NCBI RefSeq assembly: GCF_001939735.1
Contig: NZ_MJIL01000053.1
Span: 103,427-167,426 of the forward strand
From: Photobacterium proteolyticum
Lineage (GTDB): Bacteria > Pseudomonadota > Gammaproteobacteria > Enterobacterales > Vibrionaceae
Direction of reading: 5' to 3'
DNA: 64,000 bases
The notes under the pieces were generated by a model. It had not been told where the DNA came from, made no database searches, and saw only the letters and a list, made by a program, of their open reading frames with translations. A program made the position numbers and the translations under genes. The number at the start of each line of letters is the position of its first letter. Position 1 is the first letter of the stretch. This document shows, piece by piece, positions 16,468 through 26,279 of the stretch.

Positions 16468-18009
16468 ATGTCTGCTAAGAAGCCACTGGCTTTAGTTATC
16501 CTGGATGGCTGGGGTTACCGCGAAGACAATTCCGACAACGCAATTGCAAACGCAAACACTCCGGTGATGGACGGCTTGATGGCAAATGAAGCCAACACCC
16601 TAATTTCTGCTTCGGGCATGGATGTGGGTCTGCCAGACGGTCAGATGGGTAACTCTGAGGTTGGTCACACCAACATTGGTGCCGGTCGCGTTGTTTATCA
16701 GGATCTGACACGCATCACCAAATCTATTGCCGACGGCGACTTCTTCGAAAACGAAGCACTGGTTGCGGCGATGGACAAGGCTATCAATGCCGGCAAAGCT
16801 GTTCACATCATGGGCCTGATGTCTCCGGGCGGTGTTCACAGCCATGAAGACCACATTGCAGCAGCTGTTGAAATGGCAGCCAAGCGCGGCGCAGAAAAAA
16901 TCTACCTGCATTGCTTCCTGGACGGCCGTGATACACCACCACGTAGCGCACAGGCATCACTGGAGCGCTTTGATGCCCTGTTTGCCGAACTAGGCAAAGG
17001 CCGTGTGGCGTCACTGGTTGGCCGCTACTACGCAATGGACCGTGACAACAACTGGGACCGTGTTGAAGTCGCCTACGACCTGCTTACTGCAGCGAAAGCC
17101 GAGTTCTCAGCGGCATCTGCCGTGGAAGGCCTTGAAGCAGCCTACGCGCGTGATGAAAACGATGAGTTCGTAAAAGCCACTGAAATCCGTGCCGAAGGCC
17201 AGGATGTTGCTGCGATGGAAGATGGCGATGCCGTTATCTTCATGAACTACCGTGCTGACCGTGCCCGCCAGATCACCCGTGCCTTCGAGACAGACTTTGC
17301 TGGCTTCGAGCGTGCTAAAGTGCCTGCGCTGGCTGATTTCGTGATGCTAACCCAGTACGCTGCTGACATTAACCTGGCTATTGCTTACCCACCAGCAACC
17401 CTTGATAACACGCTGGGCGAGTGGCTATCGAAGAAAGGCAAGAAACAGCTGCGTATCTCTGAAACTGAAAAGTACGCGCACGTTACTTTCTTCTTCAACG
17501 GCGGTGTCGAAACGGAGTTTGACGGCGAATCTCGCTCGCTAGTCGCTTCACCAAAAGTAGCGACCTATGATCTACAGCCTGAAATGAGTGCACCGGAGCT
17601 GACTGAAAAGCTGGTTGCAGCCATCAAGGGCGGTGAATTCGATACTATTATCTGTAACTATCCGAATGGCGACATGGTTGGCCATACCGGTGTTTACGAT
17701 GCTGCAGTCCAGGCTTGTGAAGCACTGGATAGCTGCATTGGCCAAGTAGTTGAGGCAATCAAAGAAGTTGACGGTCAGTTGCTGATCACTGCCGACCACG
17801 GTAACGCCGAAATGATGATTAACCCTGAAACCGGTGGTATCCACACTGCGCACACCAACCTGCCAGTACCGCTTGTTTACGTCGGTGACAAGTCTCTTGC
17901 CCTGAAAGAAGGCGGTAAACTGTCTGATCTTGCACCAACTATGCTGGCGCTAACAGATATGGAAATCCCTGCAGAGATGACTGGTCAGGTGCTGTTTGAT
18001 CTGAAATAA
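16468..18009 (+). CDS. gpmI: 2,3-bisphosphoglycerate-independent phosphoglycerate mutase
   Basis: This Mn-dependent enzyme interconverts 3- and 2-phosphoglycerate in glycolysis and gluconeogenesis. The 513-residue protein has the alkaline-phosphatase-fold motif LDGWGYR, the phospho-serine in [12 protein letters not shown] near residue 64, RADRARQ, and the C-terminal metal ligands [17 protein letters not shown] precedes the ATG. envC follows after 8 bp, so the two are probably transcribed together, as in E. coli. Confidence 0.97.
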   Translation: MSAKKPLALVILDGWGYREDNSDNAIANANTPVMDGLMANEANTLISASGMDVGLPDGQMGNSEVGHTNIGAGRVVYQDLTRITKSIADGDFFENEALVAAMDKAINAGKAVHIMGLMSPGGVHSHEDHIAAAVEMAAKRGAEKIYLHCFLDGRDTPPRSAQASLERFDALFAELGKGRVASLVGRYYAMDRDNNWDRVEVAYDLLTAAKAEFSAASAVEGLEAAYARDENDEFVKATEIRAEGQDVAAMEDGDAVIFMNYRADRARQITRAFETDFAGFERAKVPALADFVMLTQYAADINLAIAYPPATLDNTLGEWLSKKGKKQLRISETEKYAHVTFFFNGGVETEFDGESRSLVASPKVATYDLQPEMSAPELTEKLVAAIKGGEFDTIICNYPNGDMVGHTGVYDAAVQACEALDSCIGQVVEAIKEVDGQLLITADHGNAEMMINPETGGIHTAHTNLPVPLVYVGDKSLALKEGGKLSDLAPTMLALTDMEIPAEMTGQVLFDLK

Positions 18010-18017
18010 TCTCCCTC

Positions 18018-19175
18018 ATGCGGGATAAGATCAAACACCTAGGCAACATCCTCCGCGCCAGTGCATTATGCACTGGCGCTTTGTTATGTCTGACATTTTC
18101 ACAACCAAGCCTGGCAAGCAACCAGAACCAGCTCGAAGGCGTCAAAAAGGAAATCTCACGCCAGCAGGATCAGCTAAGCACCAAGCAAAAAAAAATCAAT
18201 ACGCTGCAACAATCCCTAAAACAGCAGGAGCTTGCTATCGCAGCAACGGCCCAAAAAATCCACAAGGCCGATAATCAGCTCAAGCAGCTCGACCGCTCTA
18301 TCAGTAAGCTTCAGCAAGAACAGCAACGCCTTCAGCAACAACAGCTCGGCCAGCAAGAAATGCTGAAAGAGCTGCTCAGCACCCAATACCGCCAGGGAAA
18401 AAACAGCCAGCTAGCCTCGTTGCTCAGTGGTGAAGACAGCACCGAGCTTGACCGAATGTCGATCTATGCCGAACGCCTCAGTGAAGCGCGCGCCAAGACA
18501 CTGGATGAACTCGCCGCAACCACGACAGAGCTACAGCTGAAGGCACACCAGCTGACCCAGCAGCGTCAGCAGCAAAAAACATTGCTGACCCAGCTCAAAA
18601 CCGAGAAAAGTACGCTGGAGAACGAGCAACGACAACGCCATAAAACAGTGCGTACTATCAGGGGCCAGCTAAAATCAGACTCTCAGTACCTGTCCGAGCT
18701 CAAGAGCAACGAACAGCGCCTGGTCAAAGAGATCGCCAAGGCCAAAGCGGCTGCCGAGGCAGCAAGACGCGTACCGATGGACGGGCTGGCAAGACACAAA
18801 GGCAAGCTGCCGTGGCCGGTCACAGGCGCAATCCTTCATCATTACGACACTCCTCAACAAGGCGAACTGCGCTGGAAGGGTATGGTGATCGGAAAAGCAA
18901 CAGGCAGCCAGGTCAAGGCCGTGTATTCCGGCAAAATTGTATTTGCCGACTGGTTACGCGGATATGGCCTAATGCTGGTTATCGACCATGGCAAAGGCGA
19001 TATGAGCTTCTACGGTTACAACCAGACCTTGCTCAAAAAAGTCGGTGATGTGGTACAGGCCAACGAAGCCATTGCACTTGTCGGTGACAGCGGCGGACAG
19101 GAACGTTCGGGACTATATTTTGAAATCCGCCGTAAAGGCAATCCCACTAACCCCAAAGGCTGGCTGAAAAGATAA
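18018..19175 (+). CDS. envC: murein hydrolase activator EnvC
   Basis: This periplasmic protein activates the amidases AmiA and AmiB at the division septum. The 385-residue protein has an N-terminal signal (cleavage near SLAS-NQ, residue 34), a long Gln/Lys-rich coiled coil (about 40-250) and a C-terminal LytM domain. The domain lacks the catalytic histidines: the usual HLHFE is GLYFEI and the metal HxxxD is absent. That marks it as an activator rather than a peptidase. It starts 8 bp after gpmI with a weak ribosome site, suggesting coupling. Confidence 0.93.
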   Translation: MRDKIKHLGNILRASALCTGALLCLTFSQPSLASNQNQLEGVKKEISRQQDQLSTKQKKINTLQQSLKQQELAIAATAQKIHKADNQLKQLDRSISKLQQEQQRLQQQQLGQQEMLKELLSTQYRQGKNSQLASLLSGEDSTELDRMSIYAERLSEARAKTLDELAATTTELQLKAHQLTQQRQQQKTLLTQLKTEKSTLENEQRQRHKTVRTIRGQLKSDSQYLSELKSNEQRLVKEIAKAKAAAEAARRVPMDGLARHKGKLPWPVTGAILHHYDTPQQGELRWKGMVIGKATGSQVKAVYSGKIVFADWLRGYGLMLVIDHGKGDMSFYGYNQTLLKKVGDVVQANEAIALVGDSGGQERSGLYFEIRRKGNPTNPKGWLKR

Positions 19176-19200
19176 GCTTGTACCGATAAGGACACCTGAC

Positions 19201-19917
19201 ATGCGATGGATTGCACTCTGGTTTTCTCTGCTCTTCAGCTTGGCGCTGCCAGGACACAGCCTCGCAGCCAAACTCGCCATAGTCATTGATGACTTGGGTT
19301 ACCGGGCCATGCCTGCTGCACTGTCGACCCTGCCGCCGGAAGTCAGTATCTCTATCCTGCCGGACACCCCTTATGATCTTGCCACGGCCAAACAGGCCGG
19401 ATTGGAGCAGCGTGACACCCTGCTGCACATGCCGATGGAGCCACAACGTACGGCACCGCTGGAGCTGACGACTCTTACCGGGAAAATGTCACAGGCCGAG
19501 CTTCAGCAAACCCTGCGCCATGCCCTGAGCCGGGTACCAAATGCCGTCGCCATGAACAATCATATGGGCAGCGCCCTTACCCAGAATACCGAGGCGATGG
19601 GCTGGGTCATGGATGTCCTGGGAGAGCAGGGAGTCAATTTTCTCGACAGCCGAACAACGGCAAAGTCAATCGCTCTCAAGCAGGCGCGCGCCCAGGGGAT
19701 CCCTGCATTGCGCCGCCACATCTTTCTCGACCATTACCGTACCCCGCAGTTTGTTCGCCAGCAACTGGCTCAAGCAGTCAGGCGTGCCAAGCGTAACGGT
19801 TATGCCGTCGCCATTGGCCACCCCTACCCCGTTACACTGGCCACACTCGAGGAGCAATTGCCGGGGCTTGCTGAACAAGATGTCCAGCTGGTACGTATTT
19901 CAGCACTATACCCCTAA
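19201..19917 (+). CDS. yibQ: divergent polysaccharide deacetylase family protein YibQ
   Basis: The 238-residue exported protein has a signal peptide of about 22 residues, then a NodB-like fold starting KLAIVIDDLGYR. Conserved LLHMPMEPQ, NNHMGS and GHPYP match the YibQ/DUF610 family. It follows envC by 25 bp, the order seen in E. coli (envC-yibQ). A role in cell-wall polysaccharide handling is assumed for the family but not demonstrated here. Confidence 0.9.
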   Translation: MRWIALWFSLLFSLALPGHSLAAKLAIVIDDLGYRAMPAALSTLPPEVSISILPDTPYDLATAKQAGLEQRDTLLHMPMEPQRTAPLELTTLTGKMSQAELQQTLRHALSRVPNAVAMNNHMGSALTQNTEAMGWVMDVLGEQGVNFLDSRTTAKSIALKQARAQGIPALRRHIFLDHYRTPQFVRQQLAQAVRRAKRNGYAVAIGHPYPVTLATLEEQLPGLAEQDVQLVRISALYP

Positions 19918-20001
19918 CTCCCTATAATCAGATCTCAGCGGAAACCTCAAAGAGCGCCCTGACATATCCGTTCAGACATCTCAGAGCCGGGCTATCAGCA
20001 C

Positions 20002-20646
20002 TTAGGCATTACGCTTTACCTGCTCGCAGTAGTGCGATTCAAGCAGGATCACCTGCTCTTTTCCTTTAGCCGTAGTCAGCGGCCGCACAATGCTCAGCAT
20101 CTGCAACACGCCCTGATAGATCACCGCCTTGGTAATTTTTGCCCCTGCAGCCTGGGTGGTCTGGTAACAAATCCAGCTAGAGGCAACTAGCTTCAGGGTG
20201 TTGGCCAGGCTAAGCAGTTCATCATCATCAAGATCAAGCAACTCGCTGGCACGGAAGCTATTCATCATCCCCATAATGTTTTGATGCAGCCCTTCTTGCG
20301 CGGCCAGGTATTTTTCCTGTAGCTCGGGATCCCTGCGCAGGATATCGGGCAGATTGGCGTAGAAAAAACGATATCGCCACATCAACATAAATACCGCATC
20401 GAGATAACCCAATAAATTATCGGCAGTTACGTTAGATTCCCCTTGAGGCTGGAAACGAATACTCAAATCACGGGCGTATTCGTCAAAAATACTGTGTATA
20501 ATCTCTTCTTTATTGCGAAAATGATAATACAGATTGCCGGGGCTGATCCCCAGATGAGCGGCAATGTGGTTCGTGGTTATGTTTGGCTCACCGCTTTCGT
20601 TGAAAAGCTCCAGTGCTGCCTGAATAATTCTGTCGCGGGTCTTCAT
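20002..20646 (-). CDS. TetR/AcrR family transcriptional regulator
   Basis: The 214-residue protein begins MKTRDRIIQAALELFNESG and has the TetR helix-turn-helix (ITTNHIAAHLGISPGNLYYHFRNKEE compressed across residues 20-45). The C-terminal ligand domain is not assignable to a known effector. GAGAAG precedes the ATG at 20646; the longer frame adds eleven unsupported codons. It is divergent from hldD with a 116-bp gap, so it may control hldD or itself. Confidence 0.88.
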   Translation of the reverse strand: MKTRDRIIQAALELFNESGEPNITTNHIAAHLGISPGNLYYHFRNKEEIIHSIFDEYARDLSIRFQPQGESNVTADNLLGYLDAVFMLMWRYRFFYANLPDILRRDPELQEKYLAAQEGLHQNIMGMMNSFRASELLDLDDDELLSLANTLKLVASSWICYQTTQAAGAKITKAVIYQGVLQMLSIVRPLTTAKGKEQVILLESHYCEQVKRNA

Positions 20647-20762
20647 TTGCTTCTCACTACTTCCGTCGCCCAATGGCAATAGTGTAATGTTATCACAAAG
20701 AATATTTATAGCGGTGGCAGTTATGCGGCCGTTGTCCCAATGTATTAAAGACTGGAATAACC

Positions 20763-21704
20763 ATGATTATCGTAACTGGTGGCGCCGGCATGATCGGCAG
20801 CAATATCGTAAAGGCTCTGAACGAGCAAGGACGCAACGACATCCTGGTTGTGGATAACCTGAAGGACGGAACCAAGTTTGCCAACCTGGTTGATCTGGAT
20901 ATCGCTGATTACATGGATAAGGAAGACTTCATTACCCAGATCATGGCCGGTGACGAATTTGGTCCGATCGATGCCATTTTTCATGAGGGCGCATGTTCTG
21001 CAACCACGGAGTGGGATGGCAAGTACATGATGCTTAACAACTATGAATATTCAAAAGAATTGTTACATTACTGCCTTGAGCGTCAAATCCCGTTCCTATA
21101 TGCTTCTTCGGCAGCAACATACGGCGGTCGCGATCATGACTTCATCGAAGAGAAGCAGTATGAGGGTGCGCTGAACGTTTACGGCTACTCCAAGCAGCAG
21201 TTTGACAACTATGTTCGTCGTCTGTGGCAAGATGCCAAGGAGCATGGCGAAACTCTATCTCAAATCACCGGTTTCCGCTATTTCAACGTCTACGGCCCTC
21301 GCGAACAGCATAAAGGCAGCATGGCCTCGGTTGCCTTCCACCTTAATACCCAGATCAACAAAAGTGAAAACCCGAAGCTGTTCGAAGGCTCCGATACATT
21401 CAAACGTGACTTTGTCTATGTCGGCGATGTCTGCCAGATGAACCTTTGGTTCTGGGAAAACAACGTCTCGGGTATTTTTAACTGCGGTACCGGCAATGCC
21501 GAGTCTTTCCGCGAAGTAGCCAAAGCCGTTATCAAGCATCATGGCAAGGGTGAAATAGAAGAGATCCCTTTCCCTGATCACCTAAAAGGTCGCTACCAAG
21601 CCTTTACCCAGGCGGATCTGACCAAAGTACGCGCAGCCGGATACGATAAGCCGTTCAAGTCTGTCGCCGAAGGCGTTGCCGAGTACATGTCGCTAATTAA
21701 TTAG
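20763..21704 (+). CDS. hldD: ADP-L-glycero-D-manno-heptose 6-epimerase
   Basis: This enzyme makes the ADP-L,D-heptose donor for LPS inner core. The 313-residue short-chain dehydrogenase has the NADP loop [10 protein letters not shown] near residue 5 and the catalytic [17 protein letters not shown] and the length match RfaD/HldD. It opens the LPS gene region and ends at a strong terminator, so it is probably transcribed alone. Heptosyltransferases using its product are encoded at 26.3-33.1 kb. Confidence 0.97.
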   Translation: MIIVTGGAGMIGSNIVKALNEQGRNDILVVDNLKDGTKFANLVDLDIADYMDKEDFITQIMAGDEFGPIDAIFHEGACSATTEWDGKYMMLNNYEYSKELLHYCLERQIPFLYASSAATYGGRDHDFIEEKQYEGALNVYGYSKQQFDNYVRRLWQDAKEHGETLSQITGFRYFNVYGPREQHKGSMASVAFHLNTQINKSENPKLFEGSDTFKRDFVYVGDVCQMNLWFWENNVSGIFNCGTGNAESFREVAKAVIKHHGKGEIEEIPFPDHLKGRYQAFTQADLTKVRAAGYDKPFKSVAEGVAEYMSLIN

Positions 21705-21724
21705 TAAGCTGACGAGATAAATCC

Positions 21725-21762
21725 AACAAGGCAAGCTGGGCATACCCAGCTTGCCTTGTTAT
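21725..21762 (+). terminator. hldD terminator
   Basis: Perfect 16-bp stem (21725-21740 with 21745-21760) with a 4-base loop. The T-tract is short. Confidence 0.85.
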
Positions 21763-21832
21763 CTCACTATAAAACAACGGATCTTCAACCGACGAAGCGA
21801 GTTGCCTGCCGGCACCCAAAGGTTTTTAAGTA

Positions 21833-22954
21833 ATGTCTAACCAAGCAGTATTGCATATTTGTCTATCCAAGGGTTGGGGGGGATTGGAGATGTACCCAAT
21901 TCGTACCGGCGGTCAGTTCAGGGAAAAAGGCTGGAAAGTACTTGGACTGTGCCTAAAAGGCACCCGGGTTGCCCAAGGGATGCGAGAGCAAGGCATAGAA
22001 ACCTACGAAGTTGAATCAAAATTTGCAGTACTGAAGCAGCTTAAGCTTATTCATCAATGGCTTAAGCAAAACGATGTCAACCTGATCCATTGCCACAAAT
22101 CCGGCGATTTAGTCGTAGCAGCGCTACTGGATACAATATCTTCGTACAGAGTTCTTTTTACCGAACATATGGGGGTCACTCGGCCCAAAAAAGATATTTA
22201 TCACCGCTGGGTATATAGCCACGTCGATCAGGTACTGTCGATCAGCGAAGCAACCAAAAAGCGCAACCTCAAAGCGCTGCCGGTGCCAGCGAAAAAAATC
22301 CAGCGCCTATGGCTGGGGACAGAGATACACCCGGCAATTGACGATCCCAATCATGTCCTGAAGGTTAGAAAAGAACTTGGCATTCCTGACGATGCCATTG
22401 TCATCGGGACCGTAGGGCGGTTTAACCACGCTAAAGGGCAAAAAGAGTTACTTAATGCATTCATCGCCTTGGTTAACCAAAACCCCGATCAACCTTTTCA
22501 CCTCCTGATGGTTGGTGGATTGCAAGCCGATCAGGGCTCTGATATCGAACTGGTAGAAGACATTCAGGCGACAATCAAAGACAGTGGCCTATCTAAACAA
22601 ATTCACCTTCCCGGCTTTCGGAGCGATACCGAGAATATGCTTGCCGTCATGAACATCGTGGCAATCTTGTCACATAATGAGGCATTCGGGCTCACTGTGA
22701 TTGAAGCGATGGCAGCAGAAAAGCTAATTCTTGGTGCAAATACCGGCGCAATTCCGGAAATTCTCGGGGAAAACTACCCATTTACGGTTAACCCCCTCAA
22801 GGTCAGTGACATTCAACACCAGCTTAATGAAATGAGCATTAACCTCATAGCATTCAGCCCATTAGCGCAACAATTAAAAAGTCGAGCAAAAGAGCTATTT
22901 TGCATTGAAGTACATAACGACAACCTAGAACAGATAATGAAGGTAGTTAAATAA
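21833..22954 (+). CDS. GT4-family glycosyltransferase
   Basis: The 373-residue GT-B protein has an N-terminal KGWGGLEMYP substrate loop and the C-terminal donor motif NEAFGLTVIEAMA (the EX7E glutamates). The linker IGTVGRFNHAKGQ is typical of GT4. It is cytoplasmic and probably extends the LPS core. It begins an A+T-rich operon with the O-antigen ligase 3 bp downstream. Sugar specificity cannot be read. Confidence 0.88.
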   Translation: MSNQAVLHICLSKGWGGLEMYPIRTGGQFREKGWKVLGLCLKGTRVAQGMREQGIETYEVESKFAVLKQLKLIHQWLKQNDVNLIHCHKSGDLVVAALLDTISSYRVLFTEHMGVTRPKKDIYHRWVYSHVDQVLSISEATKKRNLKALPVPAKKIQRLWLGTEIHPAIDDPNHVLKVRKELGIPDDAIVIGTVGRFNHAKGQKELLNAFIALVNQNPDQPFHLLMVGGLQADQGSDIELVEDIQATIKDSGLSKQIHLPGFRSDTENMLAVMNIVAILSHNEAFGLTVIEAMAAEKLILGANTGAIPEILGENYPFTVNPLKVSDIQHQLNEMSINLIAFSPLAQQLKSRAKELFCIEVHNDNLEQIMKVVK

Positions 22955-22957
22955 GCA

Positions 22958-24172
22958 ATGAGACATATCGTGAATATCAACTTTTTCGAGAAAGCCATCA
23001 TTGCCTTCTTCGGGGTTTCTGTCTTTACATCAAAAGCCGGGTTGAATATCTCTATTGTTCTACTCTTGCTTCTGTTTATTTACTCATTTTTCAGTAACAA
23101 AACATACCGAGCACAAATAGCCAGCAACAAGGTATTTATATTATCAATAGCACTGTATCTAATAGGCCTGGTATCCACCGCTATATACCCATTCAACACA
23201 GTTGATACATTATATTTTGCCCGAAAGGCCGCCTTTCTGCTCGCAATCCCCTGTCTCTTCATGCTCAATATGAGCAAAGAAAACAAAGAATTAGCAATAA
23301 AATCCCTTTGTGTCGGTTTTATTTTTGCCGCCATATTTGCAGCCTATCAGGCTCTAAACCTTGATTCTTGGCGAGGTCAAAGGATTTCTAGCTTCCTGGA
23401 TGTCGGCCGCTGGGCCGAAGTTCTCACCTACTTCATCGTTTTTTTGTTACCTCTTACCTTGGACGGCAAAGAAAAAAAGAACCGTCGAGTCGCTTTTTTA
23501 TGCCTGATTGTTATTGCTTTTATTTGCCTGCTCCTTAGTGGTTCCAGAGGAGGAGTCGTAGCCTCGTTCACTGTCAGCATACTGTACCTAGTCGCATACA
23601 AACGAGATATGTTGCTAAAAGTATCCGCTGTAGTAATTGTTATTTTGCCGCTATTAATGTTTATGTTCCCATCGAAAGCGAGTGTGGTACAGGACAGAAT
23701 TATCAGCATAACCAATACAACAAGTAACGAATCAAACTCGGCACGTCTTAAAATGTGGGAGTCAGGCTCTTTGTTTGCTCTAGAGAAACTGACCAACAAC
23801 CCAAGCGCTTTCTTCTTCGGCAGTGGCCCGATTAATTTTGAAAAAGAATACACAGCATTCATCAACTCTACTAACGAAAATATAATAGGTCACTATTCAA
23901 AGTTTTCCTTTAGAGACACCCATAATGGCATTCTAGATGCGGCTAACAAGCTTGGTATTATCTATGAGTTGTTGTTTTTACTGCTTATTGCCCTGATAGC
24001 TAGGAGTATTCTCACGGCAAGTCCAAACATTAAGTATTCAGGCTTATGCGTTATTATGGCCTTTTTCATTATTGGTATATTTTATACCAACCAACTAGAG
24101 TATCAGACTATCTGTATGTTCTATTTTATATCTATCGCCCTTCCCCGCCTGCAGGAGAATACGCATGCTTAA
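22958..24172 (+). CDS. waaL: O-antigen ligase family protein (WaaL)
   Basis: The 404-residue inner-membrane protein has about 11-12 hydrophobic segments and a large periplasmic loop near residues 245-335. Family hallmarks are GSRGG (Arg near 190) and RDTHNGILDAANKLG, with the catalytic-type histidine near 322. It would join polymerised O-antigen from undecaprenyl carrier to lipid A-core. It starts 3 bp after the GT4 gene and overlaps the next transferase by 8 bp. The DNA is distinctly A+T-rich, in line with exchange of LPS genes. Confidence 0.85.
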   Translation: MRHIVNINFFEKAIIAFFGVSVFTSKAGLNISIVLLLLLFIYSFFSNKTYRAQIASNKVFILSIALYLIGLVSTAIYPFNTVDTLYFARKAAFLLAIPCLFMLNMSKENKELAIKSLCVGFIFAAIFAAYQALNLDSWRGQRISSFLDVGRWAEVLTYFIVFLLPLTLDGKEKKNRRVAFLCLIVIAFICLLLSGSRGGVVASFTVSILYLVAYKRDMLLKVSAVVIVILPLLMFMFPSKASVVQDRIISITNTTSNESNSARLKMWESGSLFALEKLTNNPSAFFFGSGPINFEKEYTAFINSTNENIIGHYSKFSFRDTHNGILDAANKLGIIYELLFLLLIALIARSILTASPNIKYSGLCVIMAFFIIGIFYTNQLEYQTICMFYFISIALPRLQENTHA

Positions 24173-24986
24173 AGCCAGCGTTATCATCGCTTTTTATAAC
24201 AATGTGAAAAGTTTGAAGATGATCTTAACAGCGTTAAATAATCAATATGACGATAACTTTGACGTCGTCATCGCTGACGATGGCTCTAATGATGAAAATG
24301 TTAACGAAGTGAAATCGCTAAGTAGCAATTATCTCTTTGATATTCATCATGTCTGGCATGAAGATAAAGGCTTTCGCAAAAACAAGATCCTGAATCAAGC
24401 AATAATGAAGGCGACCAATGATTATCTTATCTTTATTGACGGCGACTGTATCCCTCAGGACAATTTTGTCAGCGATCACCTTAGTCAGTCCGAGCCCTGT
24501 ACCTGCCTAAATGGAAGAAGAGCGGATCTCTCACCCACAGTCAGCGACCAAATAAGGGAAAAGGATCACGCAGAACCTAACAAGCTATTTAAGTCCTACC
24601 GCAGTGCAATCCTCAGTGACTACCTGCGAGGAAAGGGAAAAAATATAGAGAAAGGCTTTCGCATTACCCAGCCAACACTATCAGCCTTCCTCAATAGAAA
24701 AAATAAAGGATTAGTCGGCTGTAACTTCTCTGCCAACAAGGCGGATTTACTGAGCATAAACGGATTCGATGAAAGGTACGAAGCGCCAGGTATCGGTGAA
24801 GATAGCGATATCGACTATCGACTAAGGCTTGCAGGCGTAAAAGTCAAAAACGTATTTTTCATGGCCAACCAAATTCACCTCTATCATGTTGAATTACCTC
24901 GCTCTTCTGTCAATGAGGCACTGTTTGATAAGGTCAGGCAAGAGAAAATCGCCTACACACCTTATGGCATCAACAAGTCGGAGTAA
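24165..24986 (+). CDS. GT2-family glycosyltransferase
   Basis: The 273-residue GT-A protein has N-terminal ASVIIAFYNN, VIADDGSND and the DxD-type IDGDCIPQD near residue 90. A C-terminal GIGEDSDIDYRLRLAG segment resembles the galactosyltransferase (GT7-like) acceptor-site helix. It overlaps waaL by 8 bp, indicating translational coupling. It is likely a core or chondroitin-synthase-like sugar transferase; the acceptor is unknown. Confidence 0.85.
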   Translation: MLKASVIIAFYNNVKSLKMILTALNNQYDDNFDVVIADDGSNDENVNEVKSLSSNYLFDIHHVWHEDKGFRKNKILNQAIMKATNDYLIFIDGDCIPQDNFVSDHLSQSEPCTCLNGRRADLSPTVSDQIREKDHAEPNKLFKSYRSAILSDYLRGKGKNIEKGFRITQPTLSAFLNRKNKGLVGCNFSANKADLLSINGFDERYEAPGIGEDSDIDYRLRLAGVKVKNVFFMANQIHLYHVELPRSSVNEALFDKVRQEKIAYTPYGINKSE

Positions 24987-25003
24987 GACAAATTAACAAG
25001 CAT

Positions 25004-25039
25004 CCGTTCTAATTGTTTCGAGTGAAACAGTTAGAACGG
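25004..25039. terminator. long hairpin between convergent glycosyltransferase genes
   Basis: Stems CCGTTCTAA/TTAGAACGG (25004-25012 with 25031-25039) and TGTTTC/GAAACA (25014-25019 with 25024-25029) stack into one hairpin with a 4-base loop. T-tracts are weak, so termination strength is uncertain. Confidence 0.6.
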
Positions 25040-25050
25040 AAGTCTTATAG

Positions 25051-26133
25051 CTAGCCGAGAGTCTTTTCATCCACCATAAGCTGCTTCACCCCAGCAACAA
25101 CTTTGTCTATCTCGATACCATTGATATGATTCTCTTTCGAGAAAATCACTTCAAATCTGTCAGATTTCGGTGCCCACTCTTTATAATTGTTCATATCAGG
25201 ATTATACAAGGCAACCAGTTTTTTATTCAGGCCACTGGCTATATGAATCATTGATGTGTCTACACTGATCACCAAATCAGCCAAGTTAATCAGCGCAATA
25301 GCATGATAAATAGAACGGCACGAGTCCAATAGAAAACAAATATCAGCATTTTCCTTTACCAGTGTTTCCACAGTACTCTTCTCTGAAGGCGAAACCGTAA
25401 AGGAAATTTTTACACCTAATTCAAGTTTTCTTATTTTATCAATTAATAAAGTTAAGTTTTCCTTTGATAGTTTTCGTGGCGTACCGCTACCAAAGGGGTT
25501 AATAATAATAAGCTTATCGCCTTTTAAGTTAGTTTCATCAGCCACATCATCATAACATTTAGGATTATTTGGAATAACATAAGAGTCATCGACATCAGTC
25601 ACACCATAATATTCAAGCAGGGTTTTATATTTATAGGAAAAGTGCTGATCATCTGTTTTATTTCCGAGCTTAATATTGACCAGATTGACCTCATCATCCA
25701 AACCGGCAACCGCTTTTCCATTTAAACGTTTTAAAAAAAACAGATCTTTCATCTTTAATGATTTCGAAAAATGAACAACCAAATCAGCCCCTGCTACTTT
25801 ATCAGCAAGCTTGGCGATCTCATTGTATGCTGGCCTTTTCTTCGAAATATATACATTATCCACACCAAAGTAAGTGCTATACATATCACTCATTTCAGCC
25901 GTTGTAATAACGTCAATAGTTACATTGGGGAAACGACGTTTAAATCCCTTGTAAACAAAAGAAGAAACAATAGAGTCACCGATTTTTGCATCTAGCCGAA
26001 AAATAACGATTCTATTTAGTTGACTTGCATCAACTGCATTTGTTTTTTTATTATCGAATAATAAAATGCCAATTCGCCTTCTTATTAAATCGCGGCTAAG
26101 GCGTATTTTATCTATTATTTTCCTAACACTCAT
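25051..26133 (-). CDS. GT9-family glycosyltransferase (heptosyltransferase-like)
   Basis: The 360-residue GT-B protein has an N-terminal basic extension (residues 1-40), then IVIFRLDAKIGDSIVSS, the GT9 acceptor-side signature. The donor-site motif SVDTSMIHIASGL is near residue 295. It is very A+T-rich and oriented opposite to its neighbours. It differs strongly from the three other GT9 proteins in the window, so it probably adds a different residue to the core. Confidence 0.85.
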   Translation of the reverse strand: MSVRKIIDKIRLSRDLIRRRIGILLFDNKKTNAVDASQLNRIVIFRLDAKIGDSIVSSFVYKGFKRRFPNVTIDVITTAEMSDMYSTYFGVDNVYISKKRPAYNEIAKLADKVAGADLVVHFSKSLKMKDLFFLKRLNGKAVAGLDDEVNLVNIKLGNKTDDQHFSYKYKTLLEYYGVTDVDDSYVIPNNPKCYDDVADETNLKGDKLIIINPFGSGTPRKLSKENLTLLIDKIRKLELGVKISFTVSPSEKSTVETLVKENADICFLLDSCRSIYHAIALINLADLVISVDTSMIHIASGLNKKLVALYNPDMNNYKEWAPKSDRFEVIFSKENHINGIEIDKVVAGVKQLMVDEKTLG

Positions 26134-26279
26134 TCAATCAACCCAAACGTAAATACTACTGATTATTGTACTGACAGAAATATTAAGCCGTATTCTGCCT
26201 TTCAGAATATTAGAAAATCATACACAACATATGCTAAGATTGGAAATCCGTGTAGACAAAATCTAATTCCTGGCATGCT

